NCBI RefSeq assembly: GCF_022965805.1
Contig: NC_133104.1
Span: 20,135,071 to 20,199,070 of the forward strand
From: Primulina eburnea
Lineage: Eukaryota > Streptophyta > Magnoliopsida > Lamiales > Gesneriaceae
Direction of reading: 5' to 3'
DNA: 64,000 nt
This document shows positions 46,118 to 58,318 of this stretch, one piece after another; positions within the stretch are counted from its first letter, which is position 1, and every line of letters starts with the position of its first letter. The position numbers were made by a program, and so were the translations under genes. The notes beneath the pieces are model-generated. The model searched no databases, was not told where the DNA came from, and saw only the letters and a list, made by a program, of their open reading frames with translations.

Positions 46118-47918
46118 TATCATCCCCAAGAAACAAAAGTGTTTGTTTCTAGGAATGCGACCTTTTTGGAAAAGGAATTTCTATTGGATAGAAAATGGGA
46201 GATGATAGAACTCGAAGAGGTTCGAGACACACCCACAATTGAAGAACCCACACCCGAAGAGCCAAGAGAGGAGACACAAGCTCCTAGAAGATACGAGAAA
46301 GTCTCGAGACCACCTATGAGGTATGGTCAGCTTCTTGAAGAGGGCCATGATGAGCCTAACCATGGATGTGATCCAAGGACCTTCAAGGAAGCGTTATCTG
46401 ATGCCGATTCATCCAAGTGACTTGAAGCAATGGAATCTGAGTTGAATTCCATGCATTCGAACCAAGTGTAGGATCTTGTGGATCCACCTGAGGGAATTAT
46501 TCCCATAGGGACTTGGGACGGATGGGAAGGTATTGACCTTCAAGGCGCGATTGGTGGCAAAAGGATATACTCAAAGACAAGGAGTTGACTTTGAGGAAAC
46601 CTTTTCCCCAGTCGCAATGTTCAAGTCCATAAGGATTTTGCTAGCCATAGCTGATGGTATGACTATGAGATATGGCAGATAGATGTCAAGACGGACTTTC
46701 TTAATGGGAATTTTAAGAAAGTTATTTACATGTCTTAACCTGAAGGGTTTATACCTATCGGAAGTGAGCATATGTTATGCAAACTTCAGAGATTTATTTA
46801 TGATCTAAAGCAGGCATCTAGGAGTTGGAACCTCAGATTCGACAGTACAATCAAATATTTTGATTTACTAAGAATCCTGAGGAACCCTATGTGTATAAGA
46901 GGGTCAGTGGGAGTGTTGTGACATTCCTGGTATTGTATGTTGATGACATTCTACTCATTGGAAATGATGTAGGAATGTTGCAATCAACTAAGATATGGTT
47001 AGCGAGTAAGTTCTCGATGCAGGACTTGGGTGAAGCATCTTTTGTATTGGGAATACAGATCTATAGAGATAGATCGAGAAGATTGCTTGGTCTCACCCAG
47101 TCCACATACATTGATACCATCGTAAAGCCGTTCTCGATGGATGAGTCCAAGGGAGGACACCTACCAATGTGTCATGGCGTGTCCCTATCCAAGTCTGTCT
47201 CCCAAGACTGATGTAGAGATAGTGGCGATGACACGCATTCCGTATGCTTCGGCAATTGGTAGCATCATGTATGGGATGATATCTACACGTCTTGACGTGG
47301 CTTTCGCACTAAGTGTAGTGAGTAGATATCAATCGAACCCTGGTCTTTCACACTGGAAAGCTGTGAAAGACATCCTCAAGTAGTTGAGAAGGACCAATAA
47401 ATTGTTCTTGGTTTATGGGGTGGAGAACTAAAATTGGAAGGCTATACCGACTCTAGCTTCCAAAGCGATATCGATGACTCGAAGTCAACCTCTGGTTTTG
47501 TATTCATGCTCTATGGTGCTGTTGTCTCTTGGAAGAGTTCCAAGCGAGACAATACTACGGATTCCATCACAGAGGCCGAATACATTGCTGCATCAGATAC
47601 AGCAAGGGAGGCTGTTTGGATGAGGAATTTCGTTCAAGAGTTGGGCGTCATTCCTAATGGAGTTGCTCCTGTCCCGGTGTTGTGAGACAACACGGGAGCT
47701 ATAGCTCAAGCAAAGGAGCCTAGGTCTCATAATCCAAACTAGTATTGAGAAAGTACCACATCCTTGGAGAGATTGTGGAAAGAAGAGAAGTGTCTATTGA
47801 CAAAGTCGGCTCCGCAGATTATGTTGTTGATCCACTAATTAGGCCTTTACCTGGACCATTATTCGACAAGCATCGCGAATCAATGGGTTTTAAGCATATG
47901 GGTAGTTGGCTCTAGTGC
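46118..47918 (+). pseudogene. Copia pol remnant: integrase end, RT, RNase H
   Basis: Starts with the segment after integrase (KVFVSRNATFLEKEF), a linker with EEPTPEEPREETQAPRR, then RT in several frames: [13 protein letters not shown], the catalytic YVDDILLIGN at about 46936, and FSMQDLGEASFVLGIQIYRD. RNase H follows at about 47434-47685 (GYTDSSFQSDIDDSKSTSG, SITEAEYIAASDTAREAVW), and then eroded sequence up to the purine tract. Many stops and frameshifts. RT after integrase confirms Ty1/copia. Confidence 0.88.
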
Positions 47919-47929
47919 AAGTGGGAGAT

Positions 47930-50079
47930 TGTTAGAGTAGGTGCCCGTCGAGCCAAGTGTTGGCCGAGTGTTGACAATGAAACTCTATGTATAAGCAATC
48001 TTTATTTTAATAATATTTGAAATTATTATTTTGGCAAATCTTTATCTGTATACCCATGCTAGTTGCATAGATAAAGCCCTTGAATATACAAATAGTAGAA
48101 AGAATATGAGATGCTCATATGATGAGTATCATGAAACTCATATTTGTAATACTGTATATTCTAAACGGTTCCTAGTCGATTCAGCCGCCACTAAGAAGGA
48201 TATAGGCCGCTCGAGTTAGAGACTAGTATCTGCGAAGTGAGTACCATGTTTCATTGGTAGGGGACATTGTGATGTCCGAACATGCAGATAGGTGCTCCTT
48301 GTAGAGTGCACTGAACAACCATCCATAAAAGGACTTTCCAAGTGGTTCTCACTTATCGAGTGGAAAAGTCCTGGTTTATGGTTGTACAGAATTAGTCCTT
48401 ATGACCAGGGACAACATTGAGACTCTATGTGCTAGAATTACATTTTGACTTATTTTCCGACTCTCATGGGGTCATCAGGTGGCAAGGTTGGGTGTTCTGT
48501 CGAAACACATAGGAGTCGATGCATTGTAGTCGGGGATTCACCGCTTACCTTCGGGTATAGATATCCTATGTGTTATCATGTGTGTGTGGGTTGAAATCTC
48601 TGATCAGAGTATGGTGGTAATTATGAAAGGGGTTTCATATATTACACCATCGATACAACCATAACATGGCACATAGTATCGATTCATTGACAACTCTCGA
48701 TAAACCAATAGTTGTCGAATCGGTCGGGATATATGAGTTGAAGGGACCGTACTGTACGCTAACCATAATTGAATGGTTCTTGCAGGCACTATCATGTGAT
48801 ACCTGGGGAATCACGTAAACGATGCTGCTAGGCGTTTAATGTGATTGGTTGGGTACTATCAGACTTGAGTTCTGACGTTCTTACTATCAAGGAGTTGATA
48901 AGTAAGAATGGAGCAATTGGGGTATGCTCGAATAAGGACATGTTTAGTCCGAATCACATAGAGATGTGAACCCACGGCTAGTTGTATCAATGAACCATTG
49001 AGGGCCACACAAGTATTGGCTTTGTAAATCCCGATGAGAAGTAAAAATAGTTCAATGTGTTGAACGGCTTATAAAGAAGTTTATAAGCGTAAAGAAAATT
49101 AGAAGTATGACTTCTATAAAGGAGAAAATAGTTCAATGTGTTGAACGACTTATAAATGAGTTTATAAGTGTAAAGAAAAATAGAATTATGACTTTTATGA
49201 GAGAAATATAAATTTTAATTTATGGAAGTGTTCCTAAGATTAAAATTTGGCCAAGTGAATAATTTATTTGAAAATTGTGATTTTCATAAACATTATTATG
49301 GACTAAATTAAATTAATACAAGTGTTGAATTAATTAGACACTAGTGGACCTAGTAGAGTCCAAATAATTAAATTAATTCAAGTGTTGAATTAATTAAATA
49401 ATATTGAGCCTTGTAGAGCTCAATTAAAATAATTATTTAACTAGTGGGACTTGAATAAATTCAAGTAGTATTTAATTAATCTCAAATGTGTTTGAGATAA
49501 TTAAAAATTTAGTCCATGATTTTTAATGTGTTAAAAACCATATTATATATACATGACATGCTAGGGTTTGCATGCTTGGGAGGTGAAGAGGTGTGGATTA
49601 CTTTTTATTAAAAAATTCAAAAAGCATGCAACTTTTGAGAGACAACTTTTCACACACCCAAGACTAATCTTCCCTCTCTCATTCATAGACTTGGCCGAAA
49701 TTTGTGAGGGATTTTTCTCTCATTTTTCTCCTTCTTTTGTTCTTCATTTTCTTGGAGAATAAAATCTTCTCATTGAAAAATCCTCTTGATTTTTCTAGTG
49801 CAAATCAAGAGGGGTTTTACCTTGCTAGTGGTGGGCCTAATTTTGAAGGTGGAGGAGAGCTTGTAGACTTGTCATCCATTGAAGAGCTTTGTTGTTTAAC
49901 AACAAAGTTGGTGCCATTCATCAATCCTTGTGATTGATAGGTAAATCTCTTAAACATCCTATGTATGGTGTTGTTTGTAAATATTGCACAAAAGCAAGGG
50001 GTGGCCGAAATTCTTGCTTGAATTTAAAAAATTTTTGACTTCCGTTGCGCTTCCGGCTACCGTAACCGGTCCGCTTTCA
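47930..50079 (+). repeat. 3' LTR of the copia element (2150 bp)
   Basis: Starts TGTTAGAGTAGG after the purine tract, ends CCGCTTTCA, then ATATT. Same strand as the PP1 gene and ending about 630 bp before its ATG. Holds the 81-bp duplication and, at about 49953-50002, the original sequence that has been replaced in the 5' LTR. Confidence 0.95.
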
Positions 50080-50084
50080 ATATT

Positions 50085-50250
50085 TTCCTTTCAAATTTAT
50101 ATGTATAGTGAGTTTAGCTACTAAACAAGTTTCTTCTCTTCTATAGAAGGTTTCAATATAATAATAAATATGTGTGTTTGAATAAAGAGATCTTTGTTCT
50201 TAGCCCTTCTCATGTATTATTTTCAAAATTTTATCTTTTACTGTGCATTC
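50085..50250 (+). other. Resumed endogenous pararetrovirus non-coding end with poly(A) signal
   Basis: Directly continues the sequence broken at 30759. It contains AATAAA at 50181-50186 (and AATAAATA at about 50163). Placed after the TATA box at 30684, a terminal-repeat-like stretch of about 160 bp would run from transcription start to poly(A), similar in layout to caulimovirid terminal redundancy. The right end of viral sequence is not defined; no viral coding sequence follows. Confidence 0.5.
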
Positions 50251-50712
50251 TAAAGTAGGAAACGAATTAGAATTATGCCATGTGCTGCTGAAAGAATTTG
50301 CGTCGGTAACCATCGGTTGCGATCGTGTGGTTGGACTGTGATGAGCAGTTCGTAAAATATGGTGGATAAAACTCGGTGGAACTCCGGTAAAAAAAATAAA
50401 AGATTTAATTTATTTTCGGAAATATGATAGGTCTTTGAGGAAATTAAAGAGGTTTAAAAGCAGATTACGTTTCTTTTAAAAAGAATGAGTCAAATATTTA
50501 AAAGACGAAAATGAGAAGGGTATAAACTTAAATACCCCACTTTTTATTTACTTTAATCATATTACCTCATTCATTGGTGCTGTATCCCCCTCTGTCAATT
50601 TCTCCTCGAAGAATAATCTGTGATTCACAAGGATTTTGATTCGTTTTCGGTACCGTGGTTTTGTTGGTTTCGGTTGTTGGATTTGAATCTTGGAAGTGTG
50701 GGAACCCTAGAC
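50251..50712 (+). promoter_or_regulatory. Region upstream of the PP1 gene (promoter and 5' UTR)
   Basis: Non-coding, A+T-rich with a pyrimidine-rich stretch before the gene (CCCCCTCTGTCAATTTCTCC, about 50586). No clear TATA box. It must hold the 5' UTR and proximal promoter because the ATG is at 50713 and transposon or viral sequence lies immediately upstream. Confidence 0.5.
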
Positions 50713-53700
50713 ATGGCGGCGGCGGCTAATGGGCAGGGTATAGAGCCTGCCGTCTTGGATGACATCATCAATCGCTTGTTGGAGTTCCGTAACGCGAGGA
50801 CTGTGCGTCAGGTGCAGCTGTCGGAGAATGAGATCCGCTCTTTATGTGCGACGTCCCGTGAAATCTTCCTCTCGCAGCCTAATCTTCTCGAGCTGGAAGC
50901 ACCTATAAAGATCTGCGGTATGATGTTTTACTCTCTGTTTCTTGTTTTACGTATGGGATTGTGTGTATTGATTCTTGGTTGTGTGCGCGTGGATGTGGAG
51001 CTTTTGTGTGTTTGACTTCTTGGTTTGGGGATATTTTTCTGTTCATTTGTTTGTTCGGAGTATGACGGTGTATTTTTTGTCAATTTTGGTTTGTTTTTCG
51101 ATTGGTTTGATGTTTTTCAACTTCTGGCACATGGTTAGCAACTTAGCATTTTATACTGTCATTGGAAATGGTTGAATGTTAGTTTCTTTGCTGGGTTCTC
51201 TGCGGATATGATTGTCTCTGGACAAAGGTAAAATTGATTTTTTTGAGGAGTATGTAATGCTTCAAATTTTTCTGTGACAGGAAGGTTATAGCAACCATGT
51301 TTAATTTGAAAATGAATGTGACACTATTATCTGAGCGGCTTCGGCCATTTGAAGTGCTGGTTTGCAATGGTATCCTCATGCATGTTACTGTAGTCCAGCC
51401 TTGATTTACTTGAATGCTCTCATGGAGGCATTTTTTCTGTTTTCAACCCGTGTTTGCCAAAATATGTGAATGTTTGAGTTCAGAAATAAGATATTTTTTT
51501 GCTGCAAAACAGTGTTTAATTGTACTCAGATGACATCATGAGTGACGGATTAACATCACCCGACTGGGTATGTGTTCATTTTAGAGAAGCTGTTAAAGGA
51601 TATGAAAATTTGACCTTTATTATCCTGCTAGATTTCTGAAGTTGTTGACAGCTTCGAAAACCTTATAGGAGAACAGACTTGAAGCTTTTCTTTTCCCAAT
51701 CCAGTGTTACTATTGGCTTGCATTCAAGTTATTATTTATAGCTCTACTGTATTAATGTATTTACCTTTCCAAAAGGGCGAAGTGCCTTCTTTTGTAGTTG
51801 TATGTTGGGACTTCATGTCCTCCTATCCGGATAGAAGCAAAGGAAAAAGGTCTAACCTTGCTGTATGTATTTCTGTGAGCTGGTGAGTCAATTCTCCATT
51901 ACTATCGGCAGCCCTATGCCTGTTTCGACCTCGCCACATATCTTTCAGTGAGGTGGAAAAAAATAATGCTCGATCGCTGTTGGCTGACTGCTGCATAGAA
52001 CGTGCAAAAATTCTGCATACATATTTTACATAGTTATTAAGGTCTTTATCTTTGAATTTTATAACCTTATAAGCTTTGAATGTCCACGTGTCCTCATAGG
52101 AGTTTGACTGACTTCATTGTTATGAAAGAAATTTTTTTATTCTAAATTTTTTTACCTGACCTTTTAATTCACACTTTGACTGTGACTCACGGCAAGTTGA
52201 CATGGATGCTTGGCTTGCAATCGTGCAACTTGTGTTGGCAATGAAAGCTTTCACCAATGGGTTTGGAAACTTTCTGTCTCTGATCAGAATCATCAGATAC
52301 GTTATTTCATGTAACGATGAGTGGTGAATCAATCTGAAAACAAGGTTTGGAGACTTAGAGCTTCATGAAAGATTGAAGGTGTACGAAGCAAACATTTTTG
52401 TTTAGGGATTGACACAAGCGAAGGAATTCTCCTATGCTTCTGTAGCATGTGTGCGTGGATAATAGAACAAAAAAAAAACTGATGTTCCTGATAGCTGGTA
52501 TGGATGTTATAATCAATTTGTCCAGCAAAGTTGTTTTTAAAGTAATAATCCACATAAATGTTACATATATTATAGATGAAAATGCCAAAACAACATCTCC
52601 TCCAGAGTACCGACAAACTAATATTGTATTTTAACATTCGAAATAAGATTTCTAAGTCTCTTTTGTGGTAAAGCTGGTGCTTTGAGAGAAATACCTTATA
52701 CGCCAAAGCAAAACCAGGCGAAATATACAGTAAGCAACTCCATATACTATAAATAGCTTAACCATTCTGTGAAGACTGAAGTCTATTTTTAGCCTTCAAC
52801 AAAACTTGTAATGTAGGAAAAGATTGGGACAAGGGTTGGCTTTTTATCAGTGTGCAAACATTGTGATTTATTATTCTTCTTTTTATTTTGTGTTGGTCGT
52901 AGTGGTAGAGCGAACAGAGGTTGCTGTCTTGCATTACAAGGTCTTGTATGTAAAGTGTCCGAGTTTCGTTGGAAAAAAGGTCAATGACCTTCGTTGAGCT
53001 TCGAGAGAACTTTTTTCTTGCAGCATGCTGTGACAATACGAGTCTGTTAGATTTATGAATATCTCCAGTTGCTGCATTTCCTCCACCCTGTTACTTGAAT
53101 TTCATTTCTCCTCCGACTGCCCCTGTATCATAAATCACTAAAAACTCGTATTTAACTTCCATGTCACATACTACTAAAATATTTTTTAAGCGCGAATACA
53201 AAAGTTTCTGTTATTATGTTCAATATTTTTGAAGCTTCAGTGAAGAGGGGTATGTCTGTGGGCTTTATCGTGCATAGACTTCCACTGTTAACGATGTACC
53301 TGGAACAGTTGTTTAATTGCATATTTCAACGTCAGAAGGGGCAAAAAAAGCTCTGAAAATATTGTTATGATCCTCTCCCTCTTGGATGATTTTGAAATTT
53401 GGGTCAGTCAAAGTTTTTGTTTGAAAACTCTAACCCTCCCTGGTCAATGTTTTTGAAATACACTAGGGAGGGTTAATTAATTAAAAAAGCTTTGATTGGA
53501 CCCAGAACTTAAACTGGCCCCCTCCCTCTCCCACCAGAAAGTTGATTTGGTAAAGACAAAAGAATAACTGGACATAATTGATTCAGTCACAGGGCTTACT
53601 CGTAGTTCTTGAATTGTTATATTTCTGCCTTATTGAAGATATATACTTCAGGCTTGCTTCATCAAAGTGATCTCAGTATGTTCTGCAATTTCTGATAATT

Positions 53701-56700
53701 TTCTTGTAATTGGATATAGGGGAATCTTTTCCACGAACTTTCTCAAAATTGAATTCGGTAACAACATTTGCATGTTTCTATTTCTCAGGAAAACCTTGCT
53801 ATCTAAACACAAAATGTATGAATACGTCAACTTTTGTAGCTTTTGTATTCTTATTTTAATTGTTACCCCTTGGGTAACAAAATGCATTGATGGTTATGCA
53901 TTTTGATCTATTTTTAACAATGTTGTAAATGGCGGGAGGCGGCGACGGGGCAATCGGTGACCGCTTGCCACCTCGGCGGTGCCTAGGCGTTTGAACTTTT
54001 ATAGTTAATCATATATAATCATGCAATATAATCACAAATAGTCATAATTTTTTTGTAAGACGTGTTACGTGTAATTAAATAATGTTTATACATAAAGAAG
54101 CTTCACACAATATAATATCATCTAGATAATGTGCAAATAAATATATAAACTCCTCATCAGATGCATTAGGACATGCTTCAACTTGTTTTTCAATATCCGC
54201 AATACGATGTTTTATCATATAAACTCTTCTTTTAATAAGCCTTTTACGCAACTTGCATGTGATCCAATCTATTCTCTCTTTATTATACAACACTCCAATT
54301 CCCAAGCAATCTGGTTGTTTATCCTTTTCCGCCATTAATCTACAACAATAATAGGAAAAAAACACAAATTTGATTTTGAAGTGAAAATATCTGAAATATT
54401 ATAAAAAATATGTTAGATATAAATATACAATGTCTAACCTAAAACTTCTTGCTGCTGGCTGTGGCGGCAGCGGCAGCAGACATTTTGTGTGGTAGGCTTA
54501 GTGGTTGATAGTGATAACCAAAAGTTAAAAAAAAGAAAGTGGAGAGTGATTTAAATTACTAGGCTTTTGAGTTTTAAAATCAGTTGACTTTGACTAGGTT
54601 TTTAAATTTTTTTGACTATAATTTAAAAATGTTGATTGTCTCGTCTGGCCTGCCTGCTCGCCGCTTCCACCCGTCTCGACCGCATGCCCACCGCCTTCGA
54701 CCATCTGTTCACCGTCTTATAGCTTGGACCTCTTAAAACAACCGCCTCATGTGTAGGCGGGGCGTTGAGGTAGGCTACCTACCTCGACCGCCATATAGAA
54801 ATTGAGCTTTAATGATATGACACAATACTGATATGGAATACAACCGTTTTAAAAGTAAGATGAGACACAGTGAGAAATGCTACATTATTATAAATATGTA
54901 TCAGTGTGTGTATATATATATATTTATGTCTATATATATTTATGTATTAATTAATGGATCCAAATGTTATATTTAAATTTGTTATTTCTGATTTTCATCT
55001 TGTTATCATTTCTTCTTACTGACTTGGAAACAAATGTAAAATAACTCTGTAAATATAAAAATAAACTGCACAAGATCGATAGTCATAATCATTAACCGTG
55101 TTTGACTTGATCAAAATGTATTTGTTGATATTGTCGGATATCATATTTGCTTTTCTTTTTTTTTCTCTCTTTTTATGGATACATCTATCTAAGCTAGTAG
55201 AGGTATCTGTCTCCAAGAAATATCTCCCCGGAATCTATAGCCATAAATATCCTACACGGTCGGATATGACTTGTAGTAGTAGCTGTGTTACTTATGAAAA
55301 GTTGTATGAGAATAACTCGTCTCTTAGGAAAAAAATTGGAAATGAGAATATTTGGTTCTTGAGAATGTAAGTTGAAATATTGCCATTTTGTTCATCGAGG
55401 AAAATATGGCTTCTCTAATGCTCTCACTTTTTTAATTATGTTGCTTTTGTATTCGTGCATGCGTTTTGTCTAGGTAATTATGATGCGTTTCTGTCCTCTT
55501 CTATGTATCTGACTTTTTCTGGTAATTCTTAATATGCGTGAAACTTTTTTGTAATGTTAAGAGCGCTATGCCTAGGTATTGAAATTTCAAATTTTTGTTG
55601 TCTAGCGCCTGAAACTACACTTGAATATTTTGTCAAATTTTACATAGACTTGAGTAATTCTTTTGTTTTCGCCTATAATTAGGAAAAATAAGTATTTTTT
55701 CTAGAATGTGAGAATTAATCACCGGCAAATGGCCAGCTCTGTAGCCATGTTTTCACAATCACCTTGTATGTTCTATCTTACAGTAATACTAGTTGTTTTT
55801 TCTTCAATGTCACATTGCATTAGTACTAGTTTTTGTGATATCTTCAACACTGTTAAATATGGATTGGAAGATCATTTTTTGTTTCAGTTGGAATTCTCTC
55901 GTCATGTCTCTAATTTAAACTGGATACGTGAATATAACTGTTTTTTTTTATCGTTATTCCAGGTGATATTCATGGGCAATACGGAGACCTTTTAAGACTT
56001 TTTGAATATGGAGGATTTCCTCCAGAAGCCAATTATTTGTTCTTAGGGGACTATGTTGACCGTGGAAAACAAAGTTTAGAAACTATCTGCCTTCTTCTCG
56101 CCTACAAAATCAAATTTCCTGAGAATTTCTTTCTCTTACGCGGAAATCATGAATGCGCTTCTATTAATAGGATATATGGTTTTTATGATGAATGTAAACG
56201 TCGATTTAATGTAAGAATATGGAAAATTTTTACTGATTGTTTTAACTGCCTACCTGTGGCAGCTCTTATAGATGAGAAAATACTCTGCATGCATGGTGGT
56301 CTCTCCCCTGATCTAACAAACTTGGATCAAATTAGAAATATACCTCGTCCTACTGATGTCCCTGATGCTGGTTTGCTTTGTGATTTACTCTGGTCTGATC
56401 CTAGTAGAGAAATTAGAGGTTGGGGGTTGAATGATAGGGGAGTTTCACACACGTTTGGTCCAGATAAGGTGGCTGAATTTTTGATGCAGCAGGATATGGA
56501 CCTTGTTTGTCGTGCTCATCAGGTAATAATTTCTGTTGTATTACATGATTTGCTAGTTTTTGTTTTTTCTGATGACTGGATGCTTTATTGGGCAGGTTGT
56601 AGAAGATGGCTATGAATTTTTCGCAGATAGGCAACTGGTTACAATATTTTCTGCACCCAATTATTGTGGAGAATTTGATAATGCAGGTGCTATGATGAGT

Positions 56701-56766
56701 GTTGATGAGAGTTTGATGTGCTCGTTTCAGATTCTAAAACCAACTGATAAAAAGAGAATATTGTGA
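50713..56766 (+). CDS. TOPP: Type-1 serine/threonine protein phosphatase catalytic subunit (PP1/TOPP)
   Basis: Three coding exons: 50713-50917, 55963-56522 and 56596-56766, giving 311 aa, the usual length for plant PP1. Introns are GT-AG (50918-55962, phase 1; 56523-56595, phase 0). The PPP metal and phosphate residues are all present: GDIHGQ (D70, H72), GDYVDRG (D98), RGNHE (N130, H131), LCMHGGLSP (H179), CRAHQ (H254) and [11 protein letters not shown] near the C-terminus. The first intron cuts the GDIHGQ codon for glycine, joining correctly. PP1 dephosphorylates Ser/Thr on proteins chosen by regulatory subunits, in nucleus and cytosol. Slight departures from the most common sequence are GQYGD (usually GQYSD) and SREIRGWGL. 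It is the only clear host gene here, framed upstream by the copia LTR and viral remnant and downstream by gypsy D3. Confidence 0.95.
53431..53474. repeat. Perfect 11-bp inverted repeat
   Basis: TAACCCTCCCT at 53431-53441 and AGGGAGGGTTA at 53464-53474, with a 22-bp loop. It could be the core of a small decayed MITE or a chance hairpin. Confidence 0.6.
53918..54804. mobile_element. Probable non-autonomous DNA transposon in PP1 intron 1
   Basis: Imperfect terminal inverted repeats: CAATGTTGTAAATGGCGGG at the left end, and the right end read in reverse CAATTTCTATATGGCGG. GC-rich subterminal stretches with repeated GGCGG/CCGCC, GTGCCTAGGCG and CGACCGC motifs (53930-54000 and 54655-54795) enclose AT-rich sequence. 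The superfamily is uncertain; such GC-rich subterminal ends are seen in hAT-like elements. I could not find a clean target duplication. It encloses a coding remnant on the minus strand. Confidence 0.55.
54075..54483 (-). pseudogene. Two-exon coding remnant inside the intronic transposon
   Basis: The minus strand reads ATG at 54483, [21 protein letters not shown] donor is at 54438, a TTGTAG acceptor before 54339, and then an open frame [20 protein letters not shown] and [20 protein letters not shown], rich in Lys/Arg, ending at 54075. A stop at 54441-54439 just before the donor suggests a 1-base lesion. The domain is unrecognised. It may be a captured host gene piece or part of the element's own lost gene. 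Confidence 0.4.
54904..54946. repeat. AT-rich microsatellite
   Basis: GTGTATATATATATA then TATATATATTTATG, an imperfect TA tract in PP1 intron 1. Confidence 0.75.
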
Positions 56767-58318
56767 AGCAATTTGATGATTATGGTAATGATTCTCCGTG
56801 AATGCCCTGGAACTCTTAGCTTCCTTCTTTTTTTACTTCTTCCAATTTTGGATCAGTAGGGAACATCTAGATCTATCCCTTACATTATGTAATCATTGAT
56901 CTTTTGTTATTGGCTGTTTCTCTGATTTTTTTGTTGTAATTGTTGACTGGTTTGCTGGCTTCGAAAAAGATTGTCTGAACCATATGCAATCTTCTTGTAG
57001 TTAGGTGAACTAGTTCAAATTATTTTCTTCTTACAATCCCAAGTAGAAGTTGAACAATGTGTGTGCAGTATTTCAAAATCAACGAGATCTCAAGGTATTG
57101 ATCTTGCGTGAGTATGGTTTCTTTTTTAGATTTTTCTTTTATTATATTTTAGGTGTGTTGCAGGGAAAAATTGAAGAATCTTACAACTGTTATAAATGAT
57201 GGATTTTTTAAGTTTTATTCATTAAGTTGGTTGGTGTTACTACATGTGTTAGATTTTTACAGGCTTTTGTTGGTTTTTGTACTTCTGGCTTTGTTAAGGA
57301 AACAAAACGATCTTAAGTGTGACAATCTTTTGTAGATCTTGATTAGTGTTTCTTTTTTGTTAAATACATTACTCTTTCTTAATCTTCATACATCTTAATT
57401 TATTGTTTACCGATGCTCTTTTTTTTCGTGTGCCTCAGTTGATGATGAACTTTCTGAAACTTAAGAGGCAAATCTGGTATTTTGGCTGTTTCATATCCGA
57501 ATGAGTTATTCAAGTACTGTTCCGGAGGCGTGATGGGACATTCATGCGCACTGCCATGAGAGTTCCGGAGCGTGATGGGACATTCGTGCGCACTGCCATG
57601 AGATGCCACAGTATTGTAGTTATTATTTTAGCATACTCAAAATCTGTCATCGCAATTTACTATTTGACTTTGTAGATACTCCGGTTTTGTAAATTGCGAT
57701 GCAATCGTAGATTCTTGATTTGGTTGCAAGGTTGCCTGTGATGAATGCTGAATTTCCGTTAGAAAGTTATAACTAAATTTTGTACTGGACAAATGTGCGA
57801 GTGTACATGTATCCTACTGTCTTACTGATATATTGTTTTACTTAGCACGCCTTATGAATTTGTGTAATTATCCTATTTAAATTTATTCATCAAGGGAGGA
57901 CACAAATAATTGTCCGTATCTTTATGAATATCCAAGTGAAATAGGAATCCAAAGATTTTATTGTCATAACAATTCCAATTTCAGTATTTATTTTATTAAT
58001 ATTCAATTTATTTCAAACTTGCTGGGGGAGCTTGCACACATTAAAAAGTATTGAAACAGGTAAATTTCAATTTTGTAGGGTACATCGATGGTATGTATCA
58101 TAAGTTATTTGTTGATCAATACAAGAATTGTACAGACCTCCTTCAGTTTTGGATTTAACAATACTAAACCGAAACTCTTAGTTTCAATAAAGTTTATCAG
58201 TTCTCAACTGATCTGAAATTACTTAGCACAAATTATATCTATAAGATCGAATATTACAGCGATAAGTGTTTGTGCTTGTAAGCTCAATGTATAGCCTTGA
58301 ATGCTATGAATGTATATG
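56767..58318 (+). other. PP1 3' flank (3' UTR and intergenic)
   Basis: Non-coding and T-rich after the stop. The 3' UTR end cannot be placed; no poly(A) site is obvious. Contains a 43-bp tandem duplication (57519-57603). Small ORFs here have no recognisable domain. Confidence 0.7.
57519..57603. repeat. 43-bp tandem duplication
   Basis: Two copies of a unit starting GTTCCGGAG and including GTGATGGGACATTC and GCGCACTGCCATGAGA. They differ at two or three positions. Confidence 0.85.

Larger units (their letters stand above)
30760..50079 (+). mobile_element. Ty1/copia element with two nested insertions (TSD ATATT)
   Basis: LTRs at 30760-32893 and 47930-50079, flanked by ATATT (30755-30759 and 50080-50084). 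Inside are the PBS (32896), a leader broken by solo LTR D2 (33234-35463), gag (36910-37770), a deleted protease/integrase region, B3 (38339-46112, minus strand), degenerate RT/RNase H, and the purine tract AAGTGGGAGAT (47919-47929). The order of integrase before RT marks copia. Total span is 19.3 kb, of which about 10 kb is nested material. It is non-autonomous now because of deletions and stops in pol. Confidence 0.93.
50918..55962 (+). other. PP1 intron 1 (5 kb)
   Basis: Starts GTATGATG and ends TTATTCCAG. Far larger than intron 2 (73 bp). It holds a perfect 11-bp inverted repeat (53431-53474), a probable DNA transposon (53918-54804) and an AT microsatellite (54904-54946). I see no other gene in it; ORFs such as 52329-52706 and 55098-55370 have no recognisable domain. 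Confidence 0.9.

Noticed and set aside
50620..50712. PP1 start upstream of 50713
   Set aside because: The open frame extends upstream only without an ATG in it. The ATG at 50713 gives the N-terminus and length expected for plant PP1.
52886..52965. tRNA-like stretch (GTAGTGGTAGAGCG)
   Set aside because: It has a B-box-like start but does not fold into a cloverleaf by eye. At most a decayed SINE piece; no convincing ends.
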